From the NCBI GenBank assembly GCA_043228905.1, contig JBHGNT010000002.1, positions 16,492,001 to 16,556,000 on the forward strand: 64,000 bases of DNA, read 5' to 3'. The DNA comes from Azolla caroliniana (lineage: Eukaryota; Polypodiophyta). Under the pieces are notes generated by a model. It searched no databases, was not told the DNA's origin, and saw only the letters and a list, made by a program, of their open reading frames with translations. Below, one piece after another: positions 35,594 through 47,699 of this stretch; positions within the stretch are counted from its first letter, which is position 1, and each line of letters begins with the position of its first letter. Made by a program: the position numbers and the translations under genes.

Positions 35594-36287
35594 TGTTACC
35601 TAGGGAGATCGACTTAGAGTGTGAAAGGGCCGAAAGATGTGTAAAAGGAAGGTTGTGGCCAAAAGGGTTGGCCCTTTCACTAGAAGGTTGTATCCGATTC
35701 AGACATATTTATAATATTATCCATAATAGCCGATCGGGTATAACAAAGTATTACCAAATTTCCATTTGTAATTCTATCCCTCCAACTGTTGTACGTTTTA
35801 GGGTTAGGGTTAAGGACGATGATGATGATGAATGATAACTATGATGATTGGTAATGAATGTGTGATGATGAGAGAGGACGTGAGAGAGATGATATAGAGA
35901 AGCATTGCGGGGTGGGGGGTGGTGCCTAGAATGGCTCCACCCCCCTCCCAAGGGGGTTCAACGTGAGAGAGGGAGAGAGAAGAGAAAAGGTGACAAAGAG
36001 AGCGATTAGAGAGAAATGTTCATTCATTTTTCATTCATTCCCCATAAGGGGTTAAATAGTACAAGAGGGGGTAGATACATAGGGGTGTAGGCCCCCTTGA
36101 GCATTCATACTGGACACTCACTCACACCTCCTCGTATCCATCCACATGCACACACGTGTGCATGTGTTCACATATGTATCGACTCACAATTACATTTATG
36201 CCTCCTACACATACACAACAACATCATGATAACATTCGACCCTCGATCATCACACTTGACTCTCCGTACATCTCGTACGGGGTAACA
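35594..36287 (-). repeat. LTR of gypsy element J
   Basis: 694 bp bounded by the inverted ends tgttacc and ggtaaca. On the minus strand a TATA-like ctatttaac lies near 36053. GAT repeats near 35816-35832 are internal. It is called an LTR because the adjoining interior matches the interior next to the 3' LTR of element I. No second copy is in the window. Confidence 0.6.
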
Positions 36288-36482
36288 CAATATGGCACGC
36301 CCGTGGGAAAGTGCCTTGCACGTCGATCCCACATGCCTTGATGATGATATTTCTTCGATCGGTCCTTTCAACGATCGACTCCCTCGATTAGAGTGCTTGA
36401 CTCGAACATCTTTGTCGGTCAACGAATCTTCCGCGACACGAACCTTCTCGTTCTGTTGGCTTACGAACTTTGGTAACATCAT
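36168..36482 (-). pseudogene. C-terminal ORF of J with LSHGRA motif, running into the LTR
   Basis: A 104-codon minus-strand frame. Its middle, GSTCKALSHGRAILCY, matches DSTYKVLSHGRAMCY at the end of the long ORF of element I, and in both cases the match straddles the interior/LTR border. The DNA differences in this block are mostly third-position changes plus one three-base insertion, which argues for past protein selection. About 40 codons lie inside the LTR. Function unknown. Confidence 0.6.
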
Positions 36483-38398
36483 TCGGGTCGTTAAAAAGAC
36501 GTTGTATGTATGTGTGTTCTTCTTTGTATCTTGTGAGTTGTGTGTGGATCACATCCATTTCTTTTAGGTAGATGAGTTTTCGAAATTGCCTCGTTGCCCT
36601 TTGGTTATTAAAACACTAATATATACCCTCGAACTTTTGAATTTGCAATGGATACCCTCAAGGTTTTGCAATTTGTTGCCCTTGTCTTTGTCTTTACCTT
36701 TCTCCTTTCTGTTTTGTCTTCCTCTCTTTCTTCATTTTTTCTCTTCTTCCTGTCTGTTGGTCCATTTGTGTCTCCTTCTCTTCTCTTTCTTCATTTCTAC
36801 TTCTCTGTCTCTCCCGGTTGCTTCTTTGTTTGTCCGTGGTTTTTGGTGTCTTTCTCTTCTTCCATGACATCTTTTTCTTCCTTCACTGTTCTTCTTCTTC
36901 CTTGCATTTCTCTTCTCTCTTCTTCTTATTTTCTGCATGTCTACCTCTTTCTTCTCTGTGTTGTCTTTGTTTTGGTTGTCGTGGTTGGTCGTCTGTCCAG
37001 CCCGTTTGGCCACTCCGGCCACTATTCGGCTATTACGGCCGCTTCGGTAGTTCCTCGGCCACTCTTTGGTCGCTCGTCCGTCTCCATCTCCTGTCGTGGC
37101 CATCTCCGACCACTGATGCCGTCCTTGTCCAGCCATCTCCGTTCGGCCACTACGACCGCTCTTAGGTCGCTCTCCGGCCTCTCCTCCGTCTCTGTCGGTG
37201 TTCGGTTGTCGTCCTCCTCTTTCGACCATGTGTTCGGTCCGTCGTCCCGACCGTCTCGTCCACTGTTCAACAATCGGTGTGGCCGCGCCCTTCCGGCCTC
37301 ACCGGCCTTTTCCATCATTGTCTCGACCGCTGTCTGGCTACCTCTGTTGCGGAATCCATCATCGTCTCTGTCGGTTCCCGTCCGTTTGAGTCCGCCTCTG
37401 TGTCTCCGGCTCCGTTGCTATCTTTGTACGGCCATAGTCCGGTGTTGCTGCTTTTTGGTCGCTCGTCCGTCGCCTTGTCCGGCGTGTCTGTCCGTTCCGG
37501 TCATCCTCTCGTCGTCTGTCCGGTTGTCAGTTGTCTGGTACTGGTCCATCCGGCCCGTCTGGCTTTCTGTTCGGCCCGACCATCACTTTCTTTCCAGCCC
37601 TTCGATAATCTCTATTTGGCTATTTCGTGTATTTCTCTGTCCTTTGTCTTCGTCGCATGGCCTTGTTCGGTTGCCGCTTGTTGTTGTTCGGCCACTGCTC
37701 AGGCTAGTCTCTATCAGTCATCGTCAGTGTTCAACCTCTCCTTTTGGTGGTTTTGGTATCTAGCTTCATCGGTTATCCGTTAGTTGCCGTTCTAGCCACT
37801 ATCTAGCCTATCTGCCGGCTCCATCATCATCTCCAATCGTCTCCAATGCCATCTTTATCGGTTCATTTGTCTGGCCGTCTTGATTTTCATTCATCATTAT
37901 CCTGTATGGCGCCTATCTTTTCTGTTGTGTTTGTATGTCTCTTCGTCTTCGTCCACTTCTTCCAGACAATGCCATCATGCTCTTATCTTTATATTTTCTT
38001 TTGCAATTAGATTCAAGCCAAATAGACCCAACCTAACCAACAAAACACACTCAAAATACCGTTGATAGCAGCAAAATCGTGCAATAGAGAACATGTCATT
38101 TCCCGCTTCACTCGCACATACTTTTGCGGAACATTGTCACCGTCATTTGCATGTTTCCGCCATTTCTGGCACTTAGTCACTATGGCTTGCATTGTCGCAC
38201 ATCATTACCATCATTTGCTGCTTTTCTTGCATAATTCTGCAGTGAATAGTCATCGCGCCATCGTTCTCTCTTACATTTCCACCAGTTCTCACACATTGTC
38301 GATTTGATTTCGCGTTGATGAGGGTTGCATCATTCTTCGCCGCGTATCATTCTTCGACTCCGTCTCCAAAGGGGGGTCGCCTTAGTGGTCGCAAACTG
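36483..38398 (-). mobile_element. Interior of gypsy element J, low-complexity
   Basis: On the plus strand it is pyrimidine-rich with repeated cggccact and tcgtccgtc words; on the minus strand it reads as Lys/Arg/Glu-rich sequence similar in style to a gag linker or charged tail, but no gag, protease or polymerase motif is present. At the right edge, minus-strand cagtttgcgaccact resembles the primer-site region of I (cagtttttggcgaccacg), so 38398 looks like the 5' start of J's interior. J is therefore a short non-autonomous relative of I. Confidence 0.55.
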
Positions 38399-38833
38399 TG
38401 TTAACTCTTAGGGCCAGACAATGGCCTAACACAGGGTGTCTACGGAAGACACTTCCCCAAAGGGTGTTACGGCAACCGGATCTGCCTCAACGCTTAATCC
38501 TACTTGATTAAGTTACTTATTATGATCGTCTTTCATAACACACGTGTAAGATATAACAATTAAGACAAAACGGCAATTAACATAGAGAGATAACAATGCT
38601 TAAGCTTTCATTAATTAACCGCCCTTGATTACATTGTATCCGGGCCTTTAAATAGGTTTCCGGTCTGTATTACAAAACGGTGCCATCTGCACCTGTTCGG
38701 GATCGGTCCGGATCCGGAACGGCATACCGTTTCCAGTCCGTCCGTCCACACTCATAGCTTAATTACAACCACATTCCTACTACTTAAATAACTCTCCGTT
38801 TCCCACTCTGGACTCCTTTGCCGGCCGGTAACA
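38399..38833 (-). repeat. 3' LTR of element I, also abutting J
   Basis: 435 bp, tgttaactc to cggtaaca, about a dozen differences from 47700-48134. It is bordered on the left by a primer-site-like sequence of J rather than by a target duplication. Confidence 0.9.
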
Positions 38834-41675
38834 CATGGCACGCCCATGGGATAGTACCTTGTACGTTGAATCCACAACCGACCCTTGCTATTCTTCGTCC
38901 AAAATGTCCAGAATGCTTTGTTCGAGAGGCTCCAATGGTTCATCTGGAAGTCGTTGTCGTTGTTGTTGCTGTTGCTGCTCTGTTGATGTCTGCTACGGCG
39001 GGTTCGTTGGTGGCTGTTGTGGCTGCTCCTCCGTTTGTTGCTCTGACACCGGCGTCTCCGTCGTTGCTCCCTGCGTCGTAGTGGTCTCCGATTAACTGGT
39101 TCCCGGCTGGCCCTCAGCCGGCGACGGTTCCTCATCACTAAGGTTAACCGTTGCCGCTTCCCGTGCTTTTTCTTCCCGCACCCGGGACCACTCGTAGCTT
39201 TCAAACTGGATTTGAGCGTCCAGCCTATCATCGTCTAGTTGAGCTACGAGCTGCCTGACCTGCGCCAGCTGTTCATCTGCCAGGACTTAGAAGTCGTCGG
39301 TTAGCTCGTCCTGTATGGCGGTGAAGTCCTCGGAAGTCAACGTATAACAATCATCTCCTTCCTTCCGCCGGTTTGCCACATCCGCCCGTAGCAACTGGAG
39401 TTCCGTCGCGTTTTGTGCCCACTTTGTCCACCATTTTACGGAGCTTTCATCAATCAAGTGTTTTGTCTGATTCAGCCATGCCCGGAGGATGGACTGAATT
39501 CGGCTCGTTCCCAATTGCGATTTGGTTTCCGCCGCTTGCCGTTCCTCCTTCAGTTGTTTGATGATTTTGACGTTGTCCTCCGCCTGCGCCTTGTAATGCG
39601 TCAATTGCCTTTGATATGTGCTTTGTAATTTCTGCAATACTGTTGACGCTCTCTTTGTCTTCCTGCTGCTGCCTCTGGAGCTCCATCCGGACCTTCTCCG
39701 CCTCGTCCAAGCGTCTTGTATTTTCCGCCCGTTCGTTGGCGATCGCCGTCGCGGCCCGATCAACTGCCTGCTGGAGCTCGGTCATCCGTTCTTTATGCTC
39801 CGTTTCCAGCCGTTTGTAGTCCCGGTGCAAGTGCTCAAAATCATCCGTCTTTTGCTTGAGCCGTGCATTGATCTGACGACGGGCCCGGTCCTCGCGGTCC
39901 TTCTGCTGGCGGAGCTCTTCCTTTAGCCGTTCAATCTCAGTTTCCGCCGTTTTCCGCAGCTTGTCCTTTTCCTGCAGCATTTTGTCTTTCTCCTCCTTTA
40001 GCCGGTCATACGCTTGATGGCCTTTCCGGAGGCTCTGCTCTGCCCGGCGGAGGTTCTCAGCAGTCTTCTTTAATTCGGCTTCGGCCGCCGTCTTCAATTC
40101 TCGTTCACGGCTCCTTAGCGCTTCTTGTGCGGCAAGTTCATCTCTCAATTCCGCAAGCTCCTGGGCTTGCGCCGCATCTCTCGCCGGAACGGTTTCCGTT
40201 GTCGGGGTCTTATTGCTATGTACAAGTCGTTCCGTTTCTTTATTCTGTACAGTTACCAGAGTCACCGGTGATTGGATCTGTGTTGCCGTTAAGGCCATTT
40301 TGGCCATCTCTGTCGTGACCTGATCCAAGTCTTTTTCAAGGCACCGGATTTTGGACCGGGCCGTCTCTAGTTGTTCGGTTGTGACGAGCAACCGTTCGCT
40401 TTGCGCTCTTTCTTCCGCCTCAATATACCCCACTGCTCCGGCTATCTGTTCGCCTATCCACCGGAGCCACAGGCTACCGGTGCCTTGTTGTGCTTGCACG
40501 GAGGTTTGACAGATGGGCTCACTTGTAGAAGGGTGGTCCCGCCTGGTTGCGCCGAGTTGCAGTTCTGATTCTGCCCGTGGACCACCCTGCTATCCTGGTT
40601 CCCCTTGCGCTTCTTCTTGGCTTACCGAGGGAGGCTGCATTGACCTTTCCGGCTCTGGCGGGATGGGACTTGCCGGTGTTGTCGGTGGTGCCGGGGCTTC
40701 TGTTTCCAGTGCCATATGCACCGGTTCCGGTTCCTTCCTTGGCGTGGGAGTCTCACTAAGGGGAGCCGGTGTTCCCTCCGTTTGAGGGTCTGAACGTTTC
40801 CCGGTTGTCTCAACGGTCCTTGCCATCGACCCTCGCTAGAGGTGCTCCGTGTGCTCCTCCTCTATTTCCTCCTCCTGAGCTCCGGCATTGAGTTTTGCCG
40901 CCAAGGGGTCCGCTTCTCTATTCACCGGTCGGCGGAGTGTGACCTTTACGGGCCGTGCCAGTGGTTCCTCCTACGCCTCCGTTGGGCACTTCCGGTTGCG
41001 GCTTCCTGCTGCCGCCTGTTCTGCATCCGCCGCCTTTCCCTTAGTGGCCTTAGAGGCCAACAGCTGTTGCCGTTTGGAAGCCGTCCTTGGGGTGCCGTCC
41101 GCCACTCTTCCTCGCTTCTTAGGCTGGACGGGCTGGATGGGTGGCACAAGCAAGGTGAGCCACTGCGTTACGGCGTGCCATATCCTCCGTCCGTCTCGGC
41201 CTTCTTTGCCGTCTTTGCCTCTGACGATCTCGATCGCCGCACACAACCCGTCGGCGATCAATACCGGCCAATCCACCTTGATCCCTTCATATGTGGCGAT
41301 GATCATCCCTGCCCGGTTCTGCGGCATGATAGGGGGTCTAGGGTACACGTGGCCGTATTCGTGGAGCACACGAGCAATTTCGCGGAACAGCATATCTCCG
41401 CCGCCCTGTGTCAGGTAGCCCTTGCTAGCAAGAGAGTACTCACCAAAATACCTAATGAGTTGCTCTGGGGTTGGATTGTCGATCGTGAGTATGCCTCCCT
41501 CCGGAAGGCCTGTTAACGCTCGAATCGCCTCTACCGTTATGACCTCTGTGTCGATTCCTTTGATCACTTTGTCGGCTTCTTTGTGTGGCGGTACTTCCAT
41601 CATCATCAAGAAGCCCTCGAGCCCGTGTTGCTTTAGCCATGTCTTGGCGGCTTCCGACAGCGTTTGCGGGTCCAT
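38780..41675 (-). pseudogene. Large post-integrase ORF of element I (coiled-coil protein)
   Basis: The likely start is MDPQTLSEAAKTWLKQHG at 41675. One frame continues to 39450 apart from three TAG codons (40971-40973, 40836-40838, 40590-40592); a frame change near 39650 then leads to a second frame running to 38780, with stops near 39287, 39090, 38990 and 38900. Parts: a globular N-terminal region of about 200 residues (AIRALTGLPEGG, YFGEYSLASKGYLTQGG, IKVDWPVLIADGLCAAIEIV), a basic Pro/Ala linker, an acidic Pro-rich stretch, about 350 residues of heptad-like coiled coil (many KEEKDKMLQEKDKLRKT-type runs), a Gln/Glu-rich tail and the LSHGRA motif, with the last 18 codons inside the 3' LTR. 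The first region faintly recalls plant-mobile-domain proteins. Function unknown. Confidence 0.7.
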
Positions 41676-42006
41676 TTCTGTGTCGAGGTTGGATTGCGGT
41701 GGCGAGGTTGGATGGTGATGAGAGTGAGGTTGAGAGAGAGAGAGTTCAGAAGGCAGGGGTTCTCTGTGCACAGGTTCTCGTCTGATGATCTTGCAGCGTC
41801 TTGGTGCTTCTGTGCTCCTGGGTTCGCGAAAGTAAAGGGTCTCTACGCGCAGTGGTTTCTGTCTGTGCATTCTGACGCCTTTTTCGAGTGTGTGCATGTC
41901 GTGTACTAAAATAGCATTATGTCCTATGTTGGCGCTTTAAATGCCCACTACGTACCTTTTTGCTCCTCGCTCTTTCATCCATTCATTCCTCGCTTTTGCA
42001 TGATTG

Positions 42007-42022
42007 TTTTTTTTTTTTTTTA
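42007..42022. repeat. Homopolymer T run between integrase and the extra ORF of I
   Basis: A run of T (A on the coding strand) in an AT-rich gap of about 150 bases between the end of integrase and the next ORF. Confidence 0.8.
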
Positions 42023-42051
42023 ATTTATTTATAATTTAATTTAGTGTGACG

Positions 42052-43572
42052 TCACTTGTCCGTTGGTCCTCTCGGACCCTTATTGGCCTCATTCTCACCA
42101 GTTACCGGCTCGCCTTCTCTGCCGTCTTGGTGGTTGCCGTTCCCCTCACTGGTGTCGGTCCTTTGCTCAAATGGGTTCTTAGGCATCGGTCCTCTATATG
42201 GCTTCAACCGGAATCCGTTGACCCATTTGCCTAGCACTTCGCCGGCAAGTGTCCCTAACTGGTAGGACCCATTATACTCCCGTGTTAGCCAATACGGTCC
42301 GGTCCATCTAAACCGTAGTTTACCCGGCATCTTGCCCATCCGGGTTTGGAATACTAACACCGGTTTGTTGATTGCGAACATTTTTTCGTTACCTTTCCTG
42401 TGCCGGTCGACAAATGCTTTCCGTCGCCGTTGCTCCAATTCTAAATGTAGGATGCTGGCCAGTCGTTGTTCCTCAAGATCACACAACGCTGTCAATCGTA
42501 TTGCCTCCGACTCCTTCTCGTTCAGCCGTTCCCGTAGCTGGATCCGTAAGCTGGGTACTTGGAATTCTACCGGCATGACCGCCTCTAGTCCGAACGCTAA
42601 CCGGAACGGTGTTGTTCGGATGCTCGTTTTGTATGCCGTTCGATATGCCCAAAGCGCGCTATGTAGCTTTGTGTCCCAATCCGTCCGGTTTTCATTGACG
42701 ATCTTCCGGAGGATATTCTGGAGCGTCTTGTTCGTTGATTCCGCTAAACCGTTCGCTTGTGGATAGTAAGGTGTGCTCCGTTTGTGTACAACGGCATAGA
42801 ATGTCGTCAGGCTTTCCACTACTTGGCCGAGAAAGTGCCCCCCTTGGTCGCTTATTAATTCAATTGGGCATCCGTAACGGCACCAGATGTACTCATATAG
42901 AAACTTCGCCGTTGACGCAGCAGTGTTATCCCTTAATGCTTTGGCCTCCACCCATTTTGTGCAATAATCCGTAGCAACGATGACGTACCGATTACCCGTT
43001 CTCATTGCCGATGGCTTGAAGGGTCCTACAAAGTCCAGCCCCCACTTCTGGAATGGCTCGAGTGGTAGTACCGGCTGGTGTGGCATACGAGCCTGCTCCG
43101 TTGGCTGGCCCATTCTCTGGCATAGGTCACATTCTTTTGCGTATCATACCGCATCTCTTAATATCGTTGGCCATCATAGGCCACTTTGCCATATTTTTCT
43201 GGCCGTCGCATCTCCGGCATAGTGACCTCCGGCAACTCCGCAATGGGCTTCCCTCAGTATCAATTCCTTTTCATGGCTGCGCACCGCCCGTCTCCATATG
43301 CCGTCCGCGCCCTTGTGGTACAGTGTGTCTTGTAGTAAACAGAAATGTCGGCTTTGCACCGCCAGGCGTTTCCGTTCGTCCCGGTTCATCTCTTCCGGAG
43401 GTAGTCCTGTGCTCAGAAACTGGTGCATATTTGTGAGCCATTTGTCTTCCTGTGCCACCGTCTCATCTGCTGCCGTCTCCGTAGTAACTCGAAACAGCTC
43501 TGTATCCGGAAACTCATTCGCTACTCCGTCACCCGTCTCTCCGGACTCTAATCGGCTTAAGTAATCCGCCAC
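42052..43572 (-). pseudogene. Integrase of element I
   Basis: The segment 43572-43174 carries the HHCC-type finger start (HEKELILREAHCGVAGGHYAGD), followed by two stops near 43170-43140 and YAKECDLCQRMG. The segment 43113-42052 is a 353-codon frame with the catalytic core: DFVGPFK, TDYCTKWVEAKAL, ISDQGGHFLG and QANGLAESTNKTLQ, so the D, D and E positions are all present. After the core come FRLAFGLEAVMPVE and a GPY-type end (RWTGPYWLTREYNGSYQL). It inserts element DNA into the genome. Apart from the two stops the domain is well kept. Confidence 0.88.
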
Positions 43573-43590
43573 GGCATGCTGTATACCGAG

Positions 43591-46022
43591 TCAGTGGAAT
43601 ATTTCAAACTCGAACTCCTGTAACAGTAAGGTCCACCGGGCCAATTTGCCGGAGAGTGACACTTTGGACACCAGGTAAAGGAGTGTCGAATGATCTACAT
43701 GGAAGGAAAACTTCCTTCCCAATAAATAATGCCAAAACTTTGTCACACTGTAGATCATCCCTAGAGCTTCCCGTTCCGTGGTAGAGTAGTTTCGTTCTGC
43801 TTGGGATAGCTTTCGGTTGGCATAGTACACTGGCCGGTACCATTTTGGCTCCGTAAGCTGCATAAGTACGCTTCCGATTGCGATGTCGGAGACGTCTACG
43901 AACACGTGAAATTCTTTACTCCAATCCGGAGGTTGTACTACCGGTGCCTGCGACAATAGTACCTTGAGGGCCCTATACGCTCTATCCTCGGTGTCGGTCC
44001 ACTGGAATGGTGTCCGATGTACCGCGGCATGCAACGGTGTAGCTAGGTTGGCTAAGTATCGGAGCATCCGGCTGTGCCACCGGATCTGGCCTAAGAACCG
44101 GCTTAATGCCTTTGCCGTTGCCGGCGCCGGTGCTTCTAATATGGCTTTCACTTTGTCCAAGTCGACTGCAATACCTTCCTGGCTCACAATATGTCCTAAT
44201 AAAGTTCCACTGGACACGCCAAATACACACTTTGCCGGATTCAAGCTTAGCCGGTACGCTCTACACTTTTCTAGACAAAGACGGAGGTGCTGAAAATGGT
44301 CCTCCTCCCGGCTATAGACGGCGAAATCGTCAAGGAAAACCTATATAAAAGCCGGTATATATTCACCAAAGATTTCCATGATGATTCGTTGAAATGTTGT
44401 CGGTGCCGTTTTGAGTCCGAACATCATCACCACGGCCACAAAGACCCCCCATTCAGTGATGAATGCCGTTTTCTCTTGGTCGTCGGGGTGCATCCGGATC
44501 TGATTATACCCGTTGAATCCGTCTAGGAAGCTATAGACCTCATGGCTGGAAGTGGAAACGCATCCGTTACCATAGCCGCATTGAGTTTCCGGTAGTCCAC
44601 GCAAACTCGAATTTTTCCGTTCTTCTTCGGTACGACTACGATCGGGCTCAACCATGTCGCTTTCTTTACCGGACGGATAAAACCAACTCTTAGCAGTTTG
44701 TCGATTTCCTCCTTGACTTTGGCGGCATAATTGGGATTCATCCGGTACTGTCTTTGTGCCACAGGTTTTGCGTCCTTGCTCAAGTGCACCTGATGCTGGT
44801 ATAACTGAGGGTCGAGTCCTCGCATATCTTCGTATGACTAGGCGAACACATCGCGGAATTCCGTGAGAAGTGTGATCATCACCGTTTTGTCTTCGGACTT
44901 CATCTCCTTGGCGATGTGCACCGGTTTTGCTTCGTCCGTGGTGCCTAGGTTCACCTCTTCCAGTTGCGACGCTTTCACGCGCTGTGAAACGGCCATTTCC
45001 CGTTCCAACGCTTCCTGCGCTTGCCGTAACTCCCAGATTGTGTCTTTATCCGGTTCTGCTTCAGCCTCTTTCGGTTGCGATAAGTATGGTGCTACTGCTT
45101 CGGCAATGTCAATTTCGAAGAGGGGTATGATCTTCGGGTTTTCCTGCAGGTACTGAGCTTCTTCTTTGTCCGCTAACCCTTCTAGCATGTTGACGCATTC
45201 CGCATACAACGGTGTACATTCCTTGCCAGTGCTCGTCCTTGGCTGTGTTGGTACCCGTACCTTGGCTTTTCCTCGCCGGAAGGTAATTATATTTTTCCGC
45301 CAATTTTGTTTGATATGTGCTGTTTTCAACCATGGCCGCCCCAGCAATAGCGGGTATGCGCCTTGTGCCTGTAATTGTAGCACTAAGGCCGAGATGTAAA
45401 ATGTATGACCGCCGACAGTGACTTCTAATTTCCGTATTAATCCTGTCGGCCGCACTGAGCTTGTATCGGCCATCTGCAACCAAAACGGACACGGCTCCCA
45501 GTCGTGGATTCCTAGGGCATCACATGTCCAGAGGCTTATTACATTCACCCCAGAGCCTCCGTCTATAACTGTGCCGGGGAGTTCTTTCCCTTTTACAATG
45601 GCAGTGATTACCGGACTGCTGGTGTCCACCACCTTTGGTCCCTCCTCTGGATTCGAGAAGAGTACCGGTGTCGGTGATGGTTCTCCTGCCGTCATGGCCG
45701 TCTTCAGTCCTTCCGTGAATCTTGGCACGAGTTGTAGGAGTCTTCCTAGTGGCAACGTAATCTGGCACTCTTGCAACGCCTGCCATGTCTCGTTCTCGAA
45801 GTGACTACAGTCGGCAAGCCCTACCGTGTTCTCCTTTTGCCGCTGTAAGTCTGTGACATTCTGTTCATTTGCTTTTTTTACCCATTCCGTTGCTTGTTTC
45901 CGGATGGTCTCCTGCGTCTCCCATTCCTTGGCCATGCCCTTCGACCTTGTGGTCACCTGCTGCAGATCTGCCACCTCAGGGACTACCATATTTACCGCCG
46001 GTCGTTTTTCATAGCTCTTCAC
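43591..46022 (-). pseudogene. Protease, reverse transcriptase and RNase H of element I
   Basis: The protease motif VIDGGSGVNVIS lies near 45565-45530. The frame stops with TAG at 44838 where relatives have Trp (FAWSYEDM). The RT fingers follow (VGFIRPVKKATWLSPIVVVPKKNG, 44825-44523), then a frame change and MHPDDQEKTAFITEWG, then TAG at 44341 just before VFLDDF (44323-44340), then the 217-codon piece 44244-43591 with the RT thumb and RNase H (FHVFVDVSDIAIGSVL, YYANRKLSQAERNYSTTEREALGM, FHVDHSTLLYLV). RT copies the RNA and RNase H removes the template. A few point changes and one frameshift inactivate it. Confidence 0.88.
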
Positions 46023-47544
46023 CGGGCATTGGTTACTATAATGGCCTTCTTGTCGGCAGTAGTAGCAGTAGGCTTTCCGGGTATTGCTAGATTCGGCATT
46101 GTCTGTTGTACCCGGGGCAGGTCCTGCGGTACGCGCGGGGTTTTGTACCGGTTGGCTGCTTGGAGCTCCTTGTTCCGGATCCCAGGGGTAGCCGCCTTTT
46201 TTAAATTGCCGTTTTTTGTTATAGCTCTTCTTATTACGGTACTCTTGACGGGGTGGCCCGTTATATCTGCCGTATTCCTCCCGTTGCTGACGATACCCGG
46301 GGGAGTGCTCCTGGTCGTAATGTTCGTATCGTCTATTGTAACCCTGGTACCAATCATGCCGGTCATAGTTATCCCGCCGATCACCATACCGGACATCATT
46401 TTCCCGTCGATCACCATGCCGGACATCCTGTGCCAGTCAGTCGCGGTCCATTCGCCGCCAGCGTTCGTCTTCTTCATCCCGGCTGCTGTGTGGCTCAATT
46501 TGTCGGACGGGCGGTGCTTGCCAGTTCAACAGATTATACTCGCACCTATCCGTCGTATGGCTCTTGGATTGACAGATTACACATTGCGTCCTCATAGTGC
46601 ATTCTAGAGCCGAGTGTCCGGAATTCAAGCAGGTTGTGCACTGTATTGCTTGCCGAAACCAGAGGTCTTCATCGGACGGTAACGCCCGTTGAAGTGCTCC
46701 CAGTGTGAGCCAGGAGCTTGTCTTTTCCATCTCTCTCACCCGGTCAATGACTTGGTCGATGGTACTTATGCGGAAGTCAATTACCGTGCAAACCGTGCGT
46801 AGAGGTTCCCGGAGCGCGTTTAGGAATATGGTCCACCTCCTTTTGAAAAAAATGCAAGAATTTAGCTTTTAAATCTGCAAAGGTGTTGATGGTAGACCGG
46901 TCCTGCATCCGGCGCCATCTTGCTGCCGGTCCCTCCAATGTGACACCAAATTCCGCTATCTTAGAGCGTTCTTCTTCCTCCGGGGTCAATCGTTGGGACA
47001 CATGGTTGGCTTCCCATGTCTGTTCAAAGGCATGCACATGAGCTTCCGCGTCCAGATCATCTCTATACTTGGAGTACTGGAACGGCATGTCGTCGTCCGG
47101 TATCGGTGCGCGGGCTGGTAGTGTTGGTGCTCGTTCCGGAATTTTCTCCGGCGTTGGTGGTCTTTCCCGATTTGTTTCCGGCGTCGGTTGTTTTTCCTCT
47201 TCCTTTGGTGACGGAGGTCGCTCTTCCTCTGCTGGTTCCGGGGGTTCCAGCGTTAGCACATCCGGTTCTGGTGTCGGTAAGGTATCCGATCCTTCGTCCT
47301 CCAGTCCGCCCAGGGTTTCGTTGCTGCTACGGTAGTTCGTGTGCATGTTGTATTCCCCTTCGGAGTCTGATTCATATGCTGAAAAGGCTTCTGCTTCGCC
47401 TTCTCCGTTTGCCAACGCGTGGAGAAGGGATTCGGTTTCCCGGAGGCTGCTTAGGTTGCTGCCGTCGTCCGGGTGCGATGTTTGCTGTAACCAGAGGGAG
47501 TCCTCCGCTACTCTCCGGATTACGTTGGAAAACGAGCGATCCAC
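46023..47544 (-). pseudogene. Gag of element I with three zinc knuckles
   Basis: Starts at 47544 with a long acidic, Pro/Glu-rich arm (PPSPKEEEKQPTPETNRERP), then the capsid-like domain (PFQYSKYRDDLDAEAHVHAFEQ, VTLEGPAARWRRM, TFADLKAKFLHFF). A frameshift sits in the A7 run at 46846-46852. CCHC knuckles are at 46599-46640 (CTTCLNSGHSALEC), 46542-46583 (CVICQSKSHTTDRC) and 46026-46067 (CYYCRQEGHYSNQC). Between the second and third is a Tyr/Arg/Asp-rich repeat (DVRHGDRREN, DVRYGDRRDN). A TGA at 46437-46439 interrupts it. Gag packages element RNA; three knuckles are more than the usual one or two. Confidence 0.82.
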
Positions 47545-47676
47545 TCTAATTTCCTGCGCTGCTTGCTGGAAAGCCTCGCGTCTCCTTTGCCTTTCGGCAA
47601 GGCATCGAGTTCAATCTGTAACCAGGTCGTGCGTTGATCTAGACATCCATCCGTGCCGTCGTTCGCTGCAAAAACA

Positions 47677-47692
47677 GGAATCGTGGTCGCCA
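47677..47692 (-). other. Primer binding site region of element I
   Basis: On the minus strand tggcgaccacgattcc begins seven bases after the 5' LTR. TGGCGAC could pair with the 3' end of a tRNA-Arg, as in Ogre-type elements, but the match after that is not clear to me. Confidence 0.5.
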
Positions 47693-47699
47693 AAAACTG

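Noticed and set aside
36648-37763. 371-codon plus-strand ORF rich in Ser, Leu, Phe and Arg
   Set aside because: It follows a pyrimidine-rich, repetitive stretch; composition alone keeps the frame open. No domain, and the element context (J) is on the other strand.
39450-41909. Plus-strand ORFs across the extra ORF of element I
   Set aside because: Shadows of the coiled-coil frame on the minus strand, which has heptad structure and fits the element's orientation.
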